Assembly (NCBI RefSeq): GCF_004569635.1
Contig: NZ_SPOZ01000012.1
Span: 1-64,000, forward strand
Source of the DNA: Streptococcus sp. LYSM12
GTDB taxonomy: Bacteria; Bacillota; Bacilli; Lactobacillales; Streptococcaceae
Reading direction: 5' to 3'
DNA length: 64,000 bases
Shown here: piece by piece, positions 1-8,597 of the stretch
Layout: each line of letters opens with the position of its first letter
Numbering within the stretch: the stretch's first letter is position 1
Position numbers and translations under genes: made by a program
Notes under the pieces: model-generated
Databases searched by the model: none
What the model was told of the DNA's origin: nothing
What the model saw: only the letters and a program-made list of their open reading frames with translations

Positions 1-2
1 AA

Positions 3-116
3 CTTTGTTCTATATTTGATATTGAGCAGACATTGGCTAGGGGACTATCTGGATTACAATTGAGACTTGAACAATTCATACTAGCTTATAATTTGAAGTA
101 TTTTGAAATCAACTAG
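3..116 (+). CDS. possible C-terminal end of a rightward gene, cut by the window edge
   Basis: One plus-strand frame is open from the edge to a TAG at 114-116. Its last residues (...ILAYNLKYFEIN) resemble the helical tail of DDE transposases, but 37 residues are too few to decide. Its stop codon overlaps the stop of the convergent PIN-like gene. It may be chance. Confidence 0.22.
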   Translation, partial: LCSIFDIEQTLARGLSGLQLRLEQFILAYNLKYFEIN

Positions 117-967
117 CACCACGGGTATCTATCATATACTTTTGAAGCGAAATTCTGAAACATTCCTGTTGTTAAAAATTCAATATTTACATTTGGATTT
201 TTTTCTTTAAATTCACTTAATAATTTATCGTGAACTACTAAATTATCTTGACTATCCTTACTCCACCAGTCTTCTTTTATATCATTCGTAATAAAAATAA
301 TATCTTTTACTGATTTTTCAACTGGTAAATCTAATATCTCTTTCCAAACAAATAAATCTCCAAATTTTTCAACTCCATCTTTATTAATGTCCTCATATCC
401 AGGCGGAATTTTATATTTATACCTAAGTTCACCCTCTCTAATAATTTTTAATTGTTCACTAAACCTTATCCTATTACCTATCCTATTATTTTTTTCTAAA
501 TATGAAATAAGATTATCTATATCTTTAATTATTTCAGGAGAATCTGTTGTTATTTCATCATATTCAATACCAACACTATTTTTATAAGATTTGATTATTT
601 GTTTTAATTCAACTAACTTGTTATTTAAATCATTCTCCAAATTTTTTCTTCCAAAATAATTATATTTAGATGATTTAATCAAGACACTCTCTAAATTTTT
701 TTGACTCCTTTCAATTACTCTTAGTAAATCTTTTTCAAAATTTTGATACTTTTTTTTCAATTGTCCGAATACGCTATATTTATTTTTATTAAATTCTTTA
801 TACACTTGATTCGGAATCCATATTAAATCCTTACACTCCTTGAAAATTTCTAATATGTTTTTGCTACTGTATAATGAATATCGAGCTAAGTCAAGTATTA
901 CATTTGTATCTAATACTATTATAGAGGTTTTTCTATTTATTATTTTTTTAAATTTTTCATAATTCAA
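113..967 (-). CDS. PIN-like domain protein (PIN_8/DUF4935 type)
   Basis: This 284-residue protein begins with a PIN-type strand, IIVLDTNVILDL, placing an acidic residue at Asp20. Further acidic positions follow in FGDLFVWKEI (about residue 205) and FITNDIKEDWW (about 230), the spacing expected of a PIN/FEN-like metal-dependent nuclease. A long charged helical insert lies between. PIN_8-type proteins are predicted RNases in stress and conflict systems, so nuclease or toxin activity is inference. The only plausible start is TTG at 965-967, with a weak AAGG upstream, so the start is uncertain. It lies just behind a ClbS/DfsB gene and the traG remnant in the Tn1549-like ICE and may be co-transcribed. 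No antitoxin gene is visible beside it. Confidence 0.65.
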   Translation of the reverse strand: MNYEKFKKIINRKTSIIVLDTNVILDLARYSLYSSKNILEIFKECKDLIWIPNQVYKEFNKNKYSVFGQLKKKYQNFEKDLLRVIERSQKNLESVLIKSSKYNYFGRKNLENDLNNKLVELKQIIKSYKNSVGIEYDEITTDSPEIIKDIDNLISYLEKNNRIGNRIRFSEQLKIIREGELRYKYKIPPGYEDINKDGVEKFGDLFVWKEILDLPVEKSVKDIIFITNDIKEDWWSKDSQDNLVVHDKLLSEFKEKNPNVNIEFLTTGMFQNFASKVYDRYPWC

Positions 968-984
968 TTAAAGCACCAACCTTA

Positions 985-1521
985 TTATTTAATTACATTC
1001 ACAAAATTATTAAGTTTTTTCCATTTTCTAATCTTAGTCCTAAATGTTCCAAATGGTGCTACTGTATTTACATGGATAAATTTATATACTTCCCAAGTTG
1101 CAGTTTTTGTTGCTTCATCTGCCCATTTTCTCATATGTGGTTTAAATAATTCTTCCTCTGTAAGATTATCTATCAAAGAGTAAATATCTTCTATATTCTG
1201 TGATAGTTGTTCTTTTAATTCCTTTAACGATTTATGAGCATAGGTATCTGTAAACCATTGATACAATTCTCCAAGTTGATTCCACTTAAATTTGTCAGAT
1301 GGCGTTTTAACCTCAATTCCCTTTTTTTCATCTTCTTCCCATTTCAAAACTAAAGTTGTCCAACCTACTTGATAGGCAAGATTTTCAGCTGGTGTCCTAT
1401 CAACTTGATCTACTCTTTTATCTTTTAATTCTTCTGGGATATTATCAAACTCTGAAATATATTTTCCAAAAGTTTTCTTTATCTCATTTTTTAATTCTTC
1501 CTTACTTTCATAAGACCTCAT
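985..1521 (-). CDS. ClbS/DfsB family four-helix-bundle protein (copy 1)
   Basis: This 178-residue protein matches the DUF1706 (ClbS/DfsB) family along its length: DRTPAENLAYQVGWT near residue 42, FKWNQLGELYQWF in the middle, and WEVYKFIHVNTVAPFGTFR then KIRKWKK near the end. The family includes ClbS, which protects colibactin producers by opening the genotoxin's cyclopropane warhead; most members are uncharacterised. A GGAGGT site precedes the ATG. It lies directly downstream of the traG 3' fragment. A closely similar paralogue is at 14394-14912 inside the IME, so two nested elements carry the same function. The substrate here is unknown. Confidence 0.85.
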   Translation of the reverse strand: MRSYESKEELKNEIKKTFGKYISEFDNIPEELKDKRVDQVDRTPAENLAYQVGWTTLVLKWEEDEKKGIEVKTPSDKFKWNQLGELYQWFTDTYAHKSLKELKEQLSQNIEDIYSLIDNLTEEELFKPHMRKWADEATKTATWEVYKFIHVNTVAPFGTFRTKIRKWKKLNNFVNVIK

Positions 1522-1582
1522 ATGCCTACCTCCATGGTTTATATAGATATTATACCAAAAATATTTTTATCCTAGGCTTAAT

Positions 1583-2382
1583 TCATAATCTTGTAATCAA
1601 ACTGTTCCTGTTTATTTTTATTTTATCTCTATTTGTTAAATACTCTTCCACATCAAACAAGTTTTTCTTATCATAATCTTCCAACAACTTGTAATTCTTA
1701 TGCTTTGTAATATCGAATTTATCAGATAGAAAAGGTCTTACTCCTCTTAACTGATAAATACACTTACCGCCATCCATTACAGTTATTTCATCTTGACTCA
1801 TAAGTTCCTTGCCAGTTTTTTGGTAATTTAGACCAAAAGATTTTTGATTTGATCTTGTTTCTGATGTGTTATATAGGTCTATAGTTTCTTTTCCTAGGGT
1901 TTCTGATAACTCTTTTACTGTTGTTTTTTCTTTTCCTCCTAAAAAGAGTGTAGAGTCACAGTTACCAACTATTGTATCTGCATGGTCTTTATAGATTGCT
2001 TTTAATTGAGATTGTGCTTGCAGTATTATACTTGCCGATATTTCTCTTGAACGAATTGTCGCTATTAGTTTCTCAAATTTAGGAATTAATCCTATATTTG
2101 CAAACTCATCAAGTAGACATCTAACATGAACTGGAAGTCTTCCGCCATACACATCATCTGCCTTATCACATAGTAGATTAAATAATTGAGAATACATTAT
2201 TGAAACTACAAAGTTAAAGGTATCGTCAGTATCTGATATTATTACGAATAAAGCAGTTTTCCTATCCCCAATTTTATCGAGTTCTAGTTCATCTTCACTC
2301 ATTAGTTCTCTAAGCTCTCTTATATCAAAAGGTGCAAGTCTTGCTCCACAAGATATTAGAATTGACTTAGCAGTTTTTCCTG
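1583..2382 (-). pseudogene. traG: traG/virD4 coupling protein, 3' fragment
   Basis: The frame resumes at the IME junction with KTAKSILISCGARLAPFDIRE and continues through SDTDDTFNF, the DEFANIGLIP box characteristic of VirD4/TraG ATPases, and a complete C-terminus. The matching 5' fragment with Walker A is at 17546-18541. Together they would give an intact type IV coupling protein that links the relaxosome to the secretion channel. The fragment lacks a start codon in its native part; an internal Met near 2302 could start a partial product, but without the P-loop it cannot be an active ATPase. Precise excision of the IME would repair it. Confidence 0.9.
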
Positions 2383-2403
2383 TAACAACTTGTCAAGGAC
2401 TTT

Positions 2404-2589
2404 CTAATCATTTTTATCTCCTTTTTGATGTTTTTTCATCTCCATTTCTCTAAGCATTATCCTTTTTAATTTGTCTTGCATGGTTTCCGTTGCATTTTCA
2501 TTAAAGTGGACAACAACCTCATAGGTTACTTTCCCAATTTTCTTTATCGTCTTTGTTCCTGTATTCTGTTCATTTTTATTTTCTTGCAT
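2404..2589 (-). CDS. TnpW-like transposon-encoded small protein
   Basis: This 61-residue basic protein has the core KKIGKVTYEVVVHFNENA followed by TMQDKLKRIMLRE, as in the TnpW family of Tn4451/Tn4453-like elements. Its role there is not established. It sits 20 bp inside the left end of the IME, the family's usual position. A strong AGGAGG precedes the ATG, and an intrinsic terminator (2615-2650) sits just upstream of that site. Confidence 0.85.
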   Translation of the reverse strand: MQENKNEQNTGTKTIKKIGKVTYEVVVHFNENATETMQDKLKRIMLREMEMKKHQKGDKND

Positions 2590-2614
2590 ATAGTTTTCCT
2601 CCTGTTTGTTGCAA

Positions 2615-2650
2615 TTAAAAAAGACGATAGATTTTTACTTCTACCGCCTT
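2615..2650 (-). terminator. leader terminator ahead of tnpW-like gene
   Basis: On the minus strand GGCGGTAGA pairs with TCTATCGTC around an 8-nt loop and is followed by TTTTTT. It ends transcription from the ORF6N gene but also stands in the 5' leader of the TnpW-like gene. It closely resembles the hairpin at 21362-21397. Confidence 0.75.
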
Positions 2651-2690
2651 GCTTAAAGCTCATATAACTGTCTATTCTGTTATCTGCATA

Positions 2691-3680
2691 TTAAATTTTC
2701 AAATTCTTATTGTTTAACATTCCACCAAACATTGTATGATACATATCCTTAGAGGATTCTTCTATCTTGGTAATACTTGATATTTTATTTCCTGCGTCCT
2801 TTGATGAAGCTCCGCAAAGATAAAAGGCTTCATTTTCTGTTCCATAGTCTATTGCAATATATCTATCGTGATATTTTTTGCCTGCAACCTTCATTTTTAA
2901 GTTGATATTTGGATAATCTCTTCTAAAATCATTTAGGATGTTTTTTGTAAGCATATCTTTATTTTTCACATTGTCGCTAAAGACTATAATTTCAACATTG
3001 TCTTTTGCAGCTCTTAATAATTCTAAGGTTTTCAAGCCTATATAGTTATCTATTACGTAAATGCTTTTCTTTGCTGACTTATATATTTTTGTATAGGCAA
3101 CATCCGCTTCAATCTTATCTCCATTCATCAAAAGGAAATGCTTGTAAGTGTCCGGATCGATAAAATTATCCATTACTTTTTTCAAATCTTCTTTAGTAGC
3201 CATTTGAGATTTTATTTCTGCAATATCATTTGTGTTTTGGTTGGTTTGAATAGCTATTTGGACTAATTCTTTTGAACCGATAAAATCTTGATTTTCAATA
3301 ATGAAGTCTTTCATCTGCTTAAATGTTCTAATTAAGGCTCTGCTTTGCCTAATCGCAAGTTCTCCCCTTAATACAGTCATAAGCATATAAATACCTTGTT
3401 CCGTAAAGGCATTTGGTAGGTACCTTGAGCCGCCCCAACTTGAGGTGAAATTTTTGCACCTCAAGTTTTCAAACTCATTCTCGGTCAATTGAAACATAAA
3501 ATCTTCGCCTTCAAACTTTTCAATATTATTTTTTACCTGTCTATTAAAGTTTTTAGTTTCATAACCATATATTTCAGCTAAATCTGCATCAAGCATTACT
3601 TTTTGTCCACGAATGAAATATATTTTTTCTTGTATAGTTTTATCATCTACAATAACTATCTCTTTATTTTCATCTGCCAT
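2691..3680 (-). CDS. ORF6N-domain antirepressor-like protein
   Basis: About 329 residues. The N-terminal half is an ORF6N domain: IYFIRGQKVMLDADLAEIYGYETKNFNRQV, then FTEQGIYMLMTVLRGELA. This DNA-binding domain is found in phage and element antirepressors. The C-terminal half (after about residue 190) contains KYHDRYIAID, reminiscent of a phospholipase-D-like HxD pattern, but only one such motif is clear. The ATG at 3680 is chosen because GGAGGTG precedes it. It lies between the replication genes and tnpW of the IME and may regulate them. Confidence 0.75.
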   Translation of the reverse strand: MADENKEIVIVDDKTIQEKIYFIRGQKVMLDADLAEIYGYETKNFNRQVKNNIEKFEGEDFMFQLTENEFENLRCKNFTSSWGGSRYLPNAFTEQGIYMLMTVLRGELAIRQSRALIRTFKQMKDFIIENQDFIGSKELVQIAIQTNQNTNDIAEIKSQMATKEDLKKVMDNFIDPDTYKHFLLMNGDKIEADVAYTKIYKSAKKSIYVIDNYIGLKTLELLRAAKDNVEIIVFSDNVKNKDMLTKNILNDFRRDYPNINLKMKVAGKKYHDRYIAIDYGTENEAFYLCGASSKDAGNKISSITKIEESSKDMYHTMFGGMLNNKNLKI

Positions 3681-3753
3681 GAAATGCACCTCCAAAATTA
3701 TCTAAATATCTTTTCCAATCCGCCACGCACTGCGTAGCTTTTTGAAATAAGTC

Positions 3754-4077
3754 TCATATCTTTTTATATTTTTCTACTCCACCTTCAGCTTTTCCGATGT
3801 GTTCTACATTTTTCACAAGTCCCTTATTTACATTTTCATAAAACCATCTGCCAATCAAAGCCGGCGGTGTTGCTATTAACTCTCGTAAAACAAATTCTTT
3901 GTCTTTCGGCAAAAAGCTTATTTTATTTAGTAAGGTATTATATAAGTCAACATAACTTGTATTTTCTTGTAAACTGCTACACTTACAATATTCACTAATA
4001 CTTGGGTAATTACCCTCTATAACTTTTTTAGTTAAAATTTTCAGTTCTTCATCGTTTACTGTAAATTGAATTCGCAT
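3754..4077 (-). CDS. hypothetical protein, DUF1413-like
   Basis: This 107-residue protein starts with a short strand-helix segment (MRIQFTVNDEELKIL), like a ribbon-helix-helix protein, and has a C-terminal half FVLRELIATPPALIGRWFYENVNKG that recalls DUF1413. It is the first gene after the replication protein in the IME. A DNA-binding accessory or relaxosome role is possible but not shown. The family name is a tentative recollection. Confidence 0.55.
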   Translation of the reverse strand: MRIQFTVNDEELKILTKKVIEGNYPSISEYCKCSSLQENTSYVDLYNTLLNKISFLPKDKEFVLRELIATPPALIGRWFYENVNKGLVKNVEHIGKAEGGVEKYKKI

Positions 4078-4258
4078 TTATATATCCTCTCTTTATAACT
4101 GAGTTTATTATCATATCACTGTCATTTTATCATAAATACGATGATTTTTCCATACTGCAATTTTAAGCCCTCACATGATGTTTTCACACTTAGCTATATT
4201 CTGATACCTCTTTTGCCATTAACGCTCTAAAAAAGCCTCTCCACCGTCTTATATGAGA

Positions 4259-5005
4259 TTATAAATGTTCTCCCTTGTCATAATCTTCAAGGGTATATAC
4301 TGTTGATTTACTACACTCCTTTAATTTCCCTTTATCTTGTTCATACCAATGAATTAAGGTCGCATAATGGTCTTTGTAGTTTCTTCCTGTGCTTTGCATA
4401 TAAGTCGAAAGCTTTTCTATCATTTTCTCCCTATGACCTTGCATTTTATCCTTTAACTTTCCATATTCTTCATCTGTTAAGGAAACATTTTTATATTCTC
4501 CGTAAAAAACGGGGGATATTTTTTCTATCTCCCCCTCTTTTTCTAACTCTATATCTATTTCTTTCTCTATATCTCCGTTGCAATTTTGTTGCAAAAGGTT
4601 GCAATGTGTTGCATTAGTGTTGCATTGCAACGCTTTTTGTCCTCTCGATTTTCTCGAACGCCTTGTAGACGCTGTTTCTGAACCTATAAGACTTGGGATT
4701 TCTGTTAAAAAATACTCGTCATTTTCTGTGATTATCTCCATCAATCCTTGTGCCATAAGATAGTTCACTATAACCATTACATCATCTTCCGTTTCATCAA
4801 TCGTTAAGGCAAGCTCTTTGATAAAGTCTGTTTCTACTCCATCATAATACAGCTTCCCACTATCTTTTAAGCTAAGTAAAAGCAATTTAAGATAAATGAT
4901 TGTATAGGTATCTCCTCCTGATATTTTTCTTAGCCTTTTGATTCTCTTATCTGTAAAAAAATCTTCTTTCAATTTTAACCAATAGTATCTTCTGTTGTCT
5001 GCCAT
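4259..5005 (-). CDS. phage replisome organizer-type replication protein
   Basis: This 248-residue protein opens with RRYYWLKLKEDFFTDKRIKRLRK, the winged-helix N-terminus of phage replisome organizers and RepA-like initiators, with GGDTYTIIYLKLLLLSLK following. A low-complexity, variable linker covers roughly residues 115-170, and a C-terminal region (LTDEEYGKLKDKM...HYATLIHWYEQDK) resembles those of related IME proteins. It probably starts replication of the excised circle. The relaxase stop at 5008 is 2 bp upstream, so the two are co-transcribed. Confidence 0.8.
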   Translation of the reverse strand: MADNRRYYWLKLKEDFFTDKRIKRLRKISGGDTYTIIYLKLLLLSLKDSGKLYYDGVETDFIKELALTIDETEDDVMVIVNYLMAQGLMEIITENDEYFLTEIPSLIGSETASTRRSRKSRGQKALQCNTNATHCNLLQQNCNGDIEKEIDIELEKEGEIEKISPVFYGEYKNVSLTDEEYGKLKDKMQGHREKMIEKLSTYMQSTGRNYKDHYATLIHWYEQDKGKLKECSKSTVYTLEDYDKGEHL

Positions 5006-5007
5006 TT

Positions 5008-6660
5008 TTATCTTTCCTCCCCTTTATTTTTATAATTTTCTTTAGCCTTTTCTTTTGCTTTTTGTTTGTACTGACCCTTTCTTTCCTCTTGCTCTTGAAA
5101 TTTTTTCAGTTGTGCAATTACACTTGGTTTATCTCCCCTCTTAATTGCCTTGTCTATCTCTATAGATAAATCTATTCCATACTCGTCACCCACAATCTTT
5201 ACTGCATATTTGATATGATCTATCTGCTTAAATTCGTCTTGAACTTTAGCTTTATCTTCAGTTAAGTCTTGTATCTCTTTTTCAAGGCTTGATATTTCTT
5301 TCTGCCAATCACTCGACTTTATAGCTGATGTTCCAGTAAATTTTTCTATAGTCTTTCTTGCTTTTTTGTAGTTTTCAATTTCATCTTTATGTGAATTGTT
5401 AAATTTATCTTTAAGAAAAGTTTTATCTTTATATTCCTGATATACCGCCTTATTTTCTTTGATGATGTCTGCACAAATAAAGCAACGATTTAACTCCTTT
5501 ATTCTTTGGGTTTTGCTTTGAATATCTTCACTTATCTTTTTACTTTGCTTTGCCAGTTCAAAAACTTTTTCTTGTAGGTCTGCTATGGTTTGAAGATGAT
5601 TATCTTTTAGATAGTAGATTGCTTTTACAAATCTCTTTAGGTCTGCATTTCCCTTTTTTATCTGTCCATAGTAGGATAGATTTTTTGTTTTTTCTCCCTG
5701 TATTTCGTTGTAGATAGAAATATATTCATAAAGGTTAAAGAGTTCTGCTTTGTTCTCCAGTTCATCTTTCTTGGTCTGTTTATACCCATCGTATTTTGCT
5801 TGCAGATTTCCAAGTAAAGAGTCTATCCAAGAAGTGATTTCTTTTATCTTGTTCTTGATAGCTTTTACTAAAGAGTTATGTTTTTTTATTTCTCTGTTGA
5901 TGTTTCCTTTGTCGGTTTCGATTCCTTTTTTCTCTAAGGCACTGGCACTTGCTCCCATGTGAATGGTTGGGATTTCTTCTATCCCTTGCCTTTTGTAGGA
6001 ACGATGATCCACTCTCTTTTCTTGATGATTTTTTTCTAAATACTGATTACAAAGTCTTGCAAAATTCTCTCTCCATTTCTCTGCGTTTCCTTTATTGTTC
6101 CAGTCTGTCAGCTCTACTTTTCTTGTTTTGTAGTTCCCGCTTTTTAGTTTTATCTTTTCTCCATTTTCATCAATTACATATTCTTTTTTGCTTTTTGCCT
6201 GCCACTCTCCTTTTTCATTGATTGGTCTGAGGGTAGTCATAATATGTGCATGGATATTATTATTTTCTTCATCACTTTCATCATGGATTGCAAGGTCTGC
6301 TATCATTCCTTTTGATACAAAATTTTCTTGTATGAAGTCGGTAATGAGTTTCTTATTTTCTTCAAAGGATAATTCTTTTGGTAAGGCGATAATGAAGTTT
6401 CTTGCAAGCTGTGCGTTACTTGCTTTCTCATTTAGTTCAACGCTATTCCATAAAGTAGTTCTATCTTTTAATGCTATGGGAACATTCTCCGGCAAGAAGA
6501 TTTCTGAATGTAAAAGTCCTTTTTTATTATGATAGTCATGAACTTCTCCATCCCATTCATTTTTGATTTTCTCACAAGAGATATATGCTGCACTTGCAAC
6601 TGCCGATTTACTTTTTCCTCTGCTTATCATGGAAATATTAAAGTGAAATGTTTCTGCCAT
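5008..6660 (-). CDS. MobA/MobL-family relaxase (MOBQ)
   Basis: About 550 residues. The N-terminal third is a MOBQ relaxase: ETFHFNISMISRGKSKSAV, then AYISCEKI (the family's AYRSGEK-type box), then NNIHAHIMTTLRP, the histidine triad that binds the metal for nicking. The remainder is long, charged and largely coiled coil. It should nick the IME at the oriT at 6805-6845, just upstream. Two ATGs two codons apart fit the AAAGGAG site; I use the second. The IME encodes no coupling protein, so this relaxase must dock with one from another element. Confidence 0.9.
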   Translation of the reverse strand: MAETFHFNISMISRGKSKSAVASAAYISCEKIKNEWDGEVHDYHNKKGLLHSEIFLPENVPIALKDRTTLWNSVELNEKASNAQLARNFIIALPKELSFEENKKLITDFIQENFVSKGMIADLAIHDESDEENNNIHAHIMTTLRPINEKGEWQAKSKKEYVIDENGEKIKLKSGNYKTRKVELTDWNNKGNAEKWRENFARLCNQYLEKNHQEKRVDHRSYKRQGIEEIPTIHMGASASALEKKGIETDKGNINREIKKHNSLVKAIKNKIKEITSWIDSLLGNLQAKYDGYKQTKKDELENKAELFNLYEYISIYNEIQGEKTKNLSYYGQIKKGNADLKRFVKAIYYLKDNHLQTIADLQEKVFELAKQSKKISEDIQSKTQRIKELNRCFICADIIKENKAVYQEYKDKTFLKDKFNNSHKDEIENYKKARKTIEKFTGTSAIKSSDWQKEISSLEKEIQDLTEDKAKVQDEFKQIDHIKYAVKIVGDEYGIDLSIEIDKAIKRGDKPSVIAQLKKFQEQEERKGQYKQKAKEKAKENYKNKGEER

Positions 6661-6702
6661 CTTCATAAGCTCCTTTCATTTTTTATTTGTTTTTAGGTAA
6701 AG

Positions 6703-6746
6703 GAAAAAAGCAGACAGGCTATTTTTTGTATCTTTTCCTATCTGCT
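6703..6746 (-). terminator. leader terminator ahead of relaxase
   Basis: On the minus strand GCAGATAGG and CCTGTCTGC form a 9-bp stem followed by TTTTTT. It lies about 40 bp upstream of the relaxase start, between oriT and the gene. Confidence 0.75.
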
Positions 6747-6804
6747 TTATCCGTATATTTTTATTAAGTTTTGGATTTTTTAATACTTGCTAAAATCCCT
6801 TAGT

Positions 6805-6845
6805 TTTTCTAAGGGCGCAATTATACACCCTAAAGGGTGTTTTGC
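6805..6845 (-). other. oriT of the IME, IncQ/MOBQ type
   Basis: On the minus strand a perfect 7-bp inverted repeat ACACCCT-TT-AGGGTGT (6825-6840) is followed at once by ATAATTGCGCCCTT (down to 6811). MOBQ origins such as RSF1010 have the same layout: inverted repeat, then TAAGTGCGCCCT with nicking after the GCG. The site is upstream of the MOBQ relaxase gene and on the same strand. The nick position itself is inferred. Confidence 0.78.
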
Positions 6846-6907
6846 GTTCTGCGAAGCTTTTTGCCCTTGCAGGGAGCTTCTGAAAAAACTAAGTTTTTTT
6901 ATTCTGT

Positions 6908-7237
6908 TCACTCAATATCTGTTTCATCTTCCATATCTTTTCCATTTATCATTTCTTCATAGGCTTGTCTGTATTCTTCTGTATCAGTAGCAACTTTAAG
7001 TAGTTCTTCTATCTCCTCATTGGCAAACATAAGGGAATTTTCAATTACTCTTTCTACTATCAAGCCTCTTTGTATGAGCCTGTGATTTCTTCTTTTTCGT
7101 TCCTTTTCATTTGCCAGTTTTTCTAATTTTTTGCCTTGATTTTGTAATTGTTTCAGCTTTACATCGCACTTTTCTCTTTCTTCCTGAAGTTCAGAAATTT
7201 GTTCCTGTACTTCCTGTAATGTTTTTTCTTTCTTCAT
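6908..7237 (-). CDS. DUF3847-like coiled-coil protein
   Basis: About 109 residues from the ATG at 7237, which has a clear GGAGGAATT site; upstream in-frame codons lie inside a terminator hairpin and are rejected. The first 60 residues are strongly coiled coil (EVQEQISELQEEREKCDVKLKQL), followed by NEKERKRRNHRLIQRGLIVE, the DUF3847 signature. Such proteins accompany MOBQ relaxases in IMEs and Tn1549-like ICEs and may be relaxosome accessories. It lies just upstream of oriT. Confidence 0.75.
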   Translation of the reverse strand: MKKEKTLQEVQEQISELQEEREKCDVKLKQLQNQGKKLEKLANEKERKRRNHRLIQRGLIVERVIENSLMFANEEIEELLKVATDTEEYRQAYEEMINGKDMEDETDIE

Positions 7238-7272
7238 TTTTAATTCCTCCGTTTTGGTATCTGCTTGTTTCC

Positions 7273-7313
7273 ATAAAGAAAGGTTAAGCACCTTTTTTGA
7301 CACTTAACCTTTC
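7273..7313 (-). terminator. leader terminator ahead of DUF3847 gene
   Basis: AAAGGTTAAG (7279-7288) and CTTAACCTTT (7303-7312) form a 10-bp stem. On the minus strand a T-rich TTTCTTT tract follows. It sits between the sigma-like gene and the DUF3847 gene's binding site. Confidence 0.7.
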
Positions 7314-7320
7314 CAAGTTT

Positions 7321-7737
7321 TTAGATTTTATCTTCTAAAATCTTTCTCAGTTTTTCTAAAATCCTATCCCTCCTCCCACTGATTGCTTGATGTGTAACTT
7401 TCTCTCTTCTGCTGATTGACCTTAGACTTTCTTCTTTGTAGAAGATGGCTTCCATTAGTTCTCGTTCTTCTTTTGTAAGAGTATTTAATGCTTTATGAAG
7501 TTCTTCAATTCGCATTTTTACTTCTACAATTTTTTCTAAGTCTATCTTTTCATCTATGATGTTATCTACAAAGTGTCCATCATGATCCAGTGCCGAAAAT
7601 GGTATTACATTATGCTTCCAATCTTTTCTTTGGAGATACTTTTCATGCTCTGTTATCTTCCAATAGGCTTTGTAGACTTCTTCACTTACAGGTACGGCTT
7701 TGCCTTTTACATAAAGGTAATATTCTTTCTTTGCCAC
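7321..7737 (-). CDS. sigma-70 family protein (region 4-like)
   Basis: This 138-residue protein ends in a helix-turn-helix of the sigma region 4 type: ALNTLTKEERELMEAIFYKEESLRSISRREKVTHQAISGRRDRILEKLRK. The N-terminal half contains a YYLYVKGKAVPVSEEVYKAYW segment common to Tn916/Tn1549-type element proteins. Such proteins are element-encoded regulators. It lies upstream of the mobilization genes, with a leader terminator on each side. Confidence 0.85.
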   Translation of the reverse strand: MAKKEYYLYVKGKAVPVSEEVYKAYWKITEHEKYLQRKDWKHNVIPFSALDHDGHFVDNIIDEKIDLEKIVEVKMRIEELHKALNTLTKEERELMEAIFYKEESLRSISRREKVTHQAISGRRDRILEKLRKILEDKI

Positions 7738-7781
7738 TTAGTCATCCTCCTTTTTAAGTTCTCTGTTTTGGTTTTGAGAAT

Positions 7782-7822
7782 AAAAAAGGAGGACTTCTAC
7801 ACTTTGGCGTAAAAAGTCCTCT
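7782..7822 (-). terminator. leader terminator ahead of sigma-like gene
   Basis: GAGGACTT (7789-7796) pairs with AAGTCCTC (7814-7821). On the minus strand it is followed by CTTTTTT. It stands about 45 bp upstream of the sigma-like gene. Confidence 0.75.
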
Positions 7823-7904
7823 CGGCTTAAAAACTAATGTTTTATATAATTTTCTATTTGGTCGTTTCTGGTAAAGTATTATTGCTATGTGTAAGCAATT
7901 CCAA

Positions 7905-7972
7905 GAATAAAAAAGGATAATTATATCGTTCTGTGAAAACCGAAACTATAAGTTTTGACATAATTATCCCTC
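7905..7972 (-). terminator. terminator at the end of the transporter operon
   Basis: GGATAATTAT (7915-7924) and ATAATTATCC (7960-7969) form a 10-bp stem with a long loop; the minus strand then reads CTTTTTT. It closes the ABC/ECF operon after the S-component gene. Confidence 0.65.
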
Positions 7973-8002
7973 CATTATTTTCCCTCCTAAGTAAATTTAT
8001 TA

Positions 8003-8587
8003 TTAAATCACTCCTGCTTTTTCAAAATGCTTTTTGAGTATCTTTGTTGCAACGAATGCTCCTATGCAAGCAAGAACAAATGTTATCAAGGCAAAGCCTA
8101 CTGCCCATGAAACTTTGAAATAAGATAATGCTTCATTTATTTGTGCTTCACTCATTTTCCATTTTGATGCTCTTTCCACAAAAGAAGCTGTTCCGAATAA
8201 AATCACAGGAATTACTGTCCCTAAAAAATCCGCTAATGCAAATATCCCATATCCAATAATCATTCGTCCCTTGCTCTCATAATTTCCTATAATCAAATCA
8301 CATATAATTCCACCGATTACAGCAAAGACTGCATGAGGCAAATGTCCTCCTGACAATGCAATTAAACCAAGAAGCGTTCCTGATATTGTAAATACGCCCT
8401 TCTTTTTAACTTTCAAAGCCATAAGGATATAAACGGTAGCAGCTACCATAAAGCTAACTCCTGAAGCAATAAATCCTCCAATCACTGTTGTTGCCATAGC
8501 AAATGCAACCGCCATGTATATGACAATTCCAATTGCATTAAAGATTCCGATTGTAATAAAATCACGACCATTTAATTTGTTTTTCAT
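8003..8587 (-). CDS. ECF transporter S component (MptD/Trep_Strep type)
   Basis: This 194-residue membrane protein has about five or six hydrophobic segments, including FNAIGIVIYMAVAFAMATTV and FALITFVLACIGAFVATKIL, and the glycine-rich GTLLGLIALSGGHLPHAVFAVIGGIICDL. This suits the MptD (Trep_Strep) family of substrate-binding ECF S components, whose substrates are mostly unknown. It is followed upstream by EcfT and a fused EcfA gene, so a complete ECF importer is encoded. With two ABC half-transporters in the same operon, a metallophore or cofactor substrate is inferred. Confidence 0.8.
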   Translation of the reverse strand: MKNKLNGRDFITIGIFNAIGIVIYMAVAFAMATTVIGGFIASGVSFMVAATVYILMALKVKKKGVFTISGTLLGLIALSGGHLPHAVFAVIGGIICDLIIGNYESKGRMIIGYGIFALADFLGTVIPVILFGTASFVERASKWKMSEAQINEALSYFKVSWAVGFALITFVLACIGAFVATKILKKHFEKAGVI

Positions 8588-8597
8588 AAAAGTCCTC

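Noticed and set aside
4078..4258. Gap considered as a second oriT or replication origin
   Set aside because: No palindrome-plus-nic layout or iterons are visible there; the 6805-6845 site is far better.
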